Of a DNA stretch of 5,733 nucleotides, positions 5,355 through 5,733 are shown one piece after another (position 1 is the first letter of the stretch; the number at the start of each line of letters is the position of its first letter). A program made the position numbers and the translations under genes. Origin of the DNA: JBHIBR01 sp046759145 [NCBI: Nitrospinota bacterium] (lineage in GTDB: Bacteria > UBA8248); contig JBHIBR010000131.1 of assembly GCA_046759145.1 (NCBI GenBank), positions 1 through 5,733 on the forward strand, read 5' to 3'. Under the pieces are notes generated by a model. It ran no database searches and was not told where the DNA came from. It saw only the letters and a list, made by a program, of their open reading frames with translations.

Positions 5355-5733
5355 GGGCTTCGGTTCCCCTGCCGAGCGAGGCCGGGAGCGTTCTCGTTCT
5401 GGGCCCCACATGGGTGGGGGACACAGTTCTGGCCACCCCCTTCCTCGCCTCGCTGCGGTCCGCGCTGCCGGAGGCGCGGGTGAGCTTCCTCGCCAACGGC
5501 TGGACGCGCGCCCTGGTGGGGACCTTCCCCTGGGTGGACCGGGTGTTGGTCTTGGGAGAGGGAGGCGGCGGCGGGCGCAGGGGCCGCTGGCGGGGGCTTC
5601 GCCGGGTCGTGGCAGAGCTCCGAGAGGAAGCGCCCGACATTGCCTTCCTCCTGCCCAACTCCTTCCGCTCCGCCCTCGTGGCCTTCCTCGCCGGGGCAAA
5701 GCGGCGGGTGGGCTACGCCACAGGGTGGAGGAA
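5351..5733 (+). CDS. waaF: ADP-heptose:LPS heptosyltransferase, WaaF-like, N-terminal part (3' end outside window)
   Basis: GT9-family heptosyltransferases add L-glycero-D-manno-heptose to the inner core of LPS. WaaF adds the second heptose. The first 127 codons are visible from ATG 5351 and the frame is open at the right edge. SVLVLGPTWVGDTVLATPF (13-31) matches the N-terminal family signature, including the Gly-Asp pair (Asp24) of the expected catalytic site. AFLLPNSFRSALVAFLAG (98-115) and KRRVGYAT (117-124) are close to the LPNSF-[KR]-SAL and R-[VT]-G-[YW] segments typical of WaaF and favour it over WaaC. A Gly/Arg-rich insert (GEGGGGGRRGRWRG, 69-82) sits between the first strands, in a variable part of the family. 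The start is supported by GGAGG seven bases upstream and by the 4-base overlap with lpxL, so the two are cotranscribed. About two thirds of the protein lies outside the window. Confidence 0.88.
   Translation, partial: MRASVPLPSEAGSVLVLGPTWVGDTVLATPFLASLRSALPEARVSFLANGWTRALVGTFPWVDRVLVLGEGGGGGRRGRWRGLRRVVAELREEAPDIAFLLPNSFRSALVAFLAGAKRRVGYATGWR

Noticed and set aside
4380-5699. Long minus-strand open frame opposite lpxL and waaF
   Set aside because: Arg/Gly/Pro-rich shadow with no family resemblance. The plus strand encodes well-marked LpxL and WaaF proteins joined by an ATGA overlap.

Overview
The window is a G+C-rich stretch of chromosome from a Gram-negative (LPS-making) bacterium. All six recognisable genes belong to the making or export of lipopolysaccharide. 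The gene set, the base composition and the use of GTG starts fit a high-G+C proteobacterial or deltaproteobacteria-like (possibly uncultured) lineage, but the sequence alone does not fix the taxon. No mobile element, CRISPR array, tRNA or rRNA was seen.

Layout, left to right. (1) 1-419 (+): the C-terminal third of Kdo transferase (waaA/kdtA), cut by the window edge. (2) About 446-1600 (+): lpxK, lipid A 4'-kinase, with an uncertain start and a small in-frame tandem duplication. (3) 1601-1736: a short convergent gap with weak hairpins. (4) 2819-1737 (-) lptG and 3979-2816 (-) lptF: the two membrane subunits of the LPS extraction transporter, joined by a 4-base GTGA overlap, with lptF first. 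(5) 3980-4361: a divergent intergenic region of 382 bases. It holds a tandem repeat of about 98 bases in the predicted lptF leader and two back-to-back sigma70-like promoters, one firing left into lptFG and one right into lpxL. (6) 4362-5354 (+): an LpxL/HtrB-family lipid A secondary acyltransferase. (7) 5351-5733 (+): the start of a WaaF-like ADP-heptose:LPS heptosyltransferase, joined to lpxL by an ATGA overlap and cut by the right edge.

The genes form one biosynthetic line. LpxK phosphorylates the lipid A precursor, WaaA adds Kdo, LpxL adds a secondary acyl chain, WaaF extends the inner core with heptose, and LptF/LptG (with LptB, LptC and LptA, not in this window) lift finished LPS out of the inner membrane. 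The lptFG pair sits in reverse orientation between the lpxK and lpxL halves, so the window has at least two, and probably three, transcription units.

The individual genes are conventional. The least explained part is the 3980-4361 region: a repeated, strongly hairpin-forming leader in front of lptF, and divergent promoters whose -35 boxes are only 12 bases apart. I did not find convincing evidence of a wholly new system.
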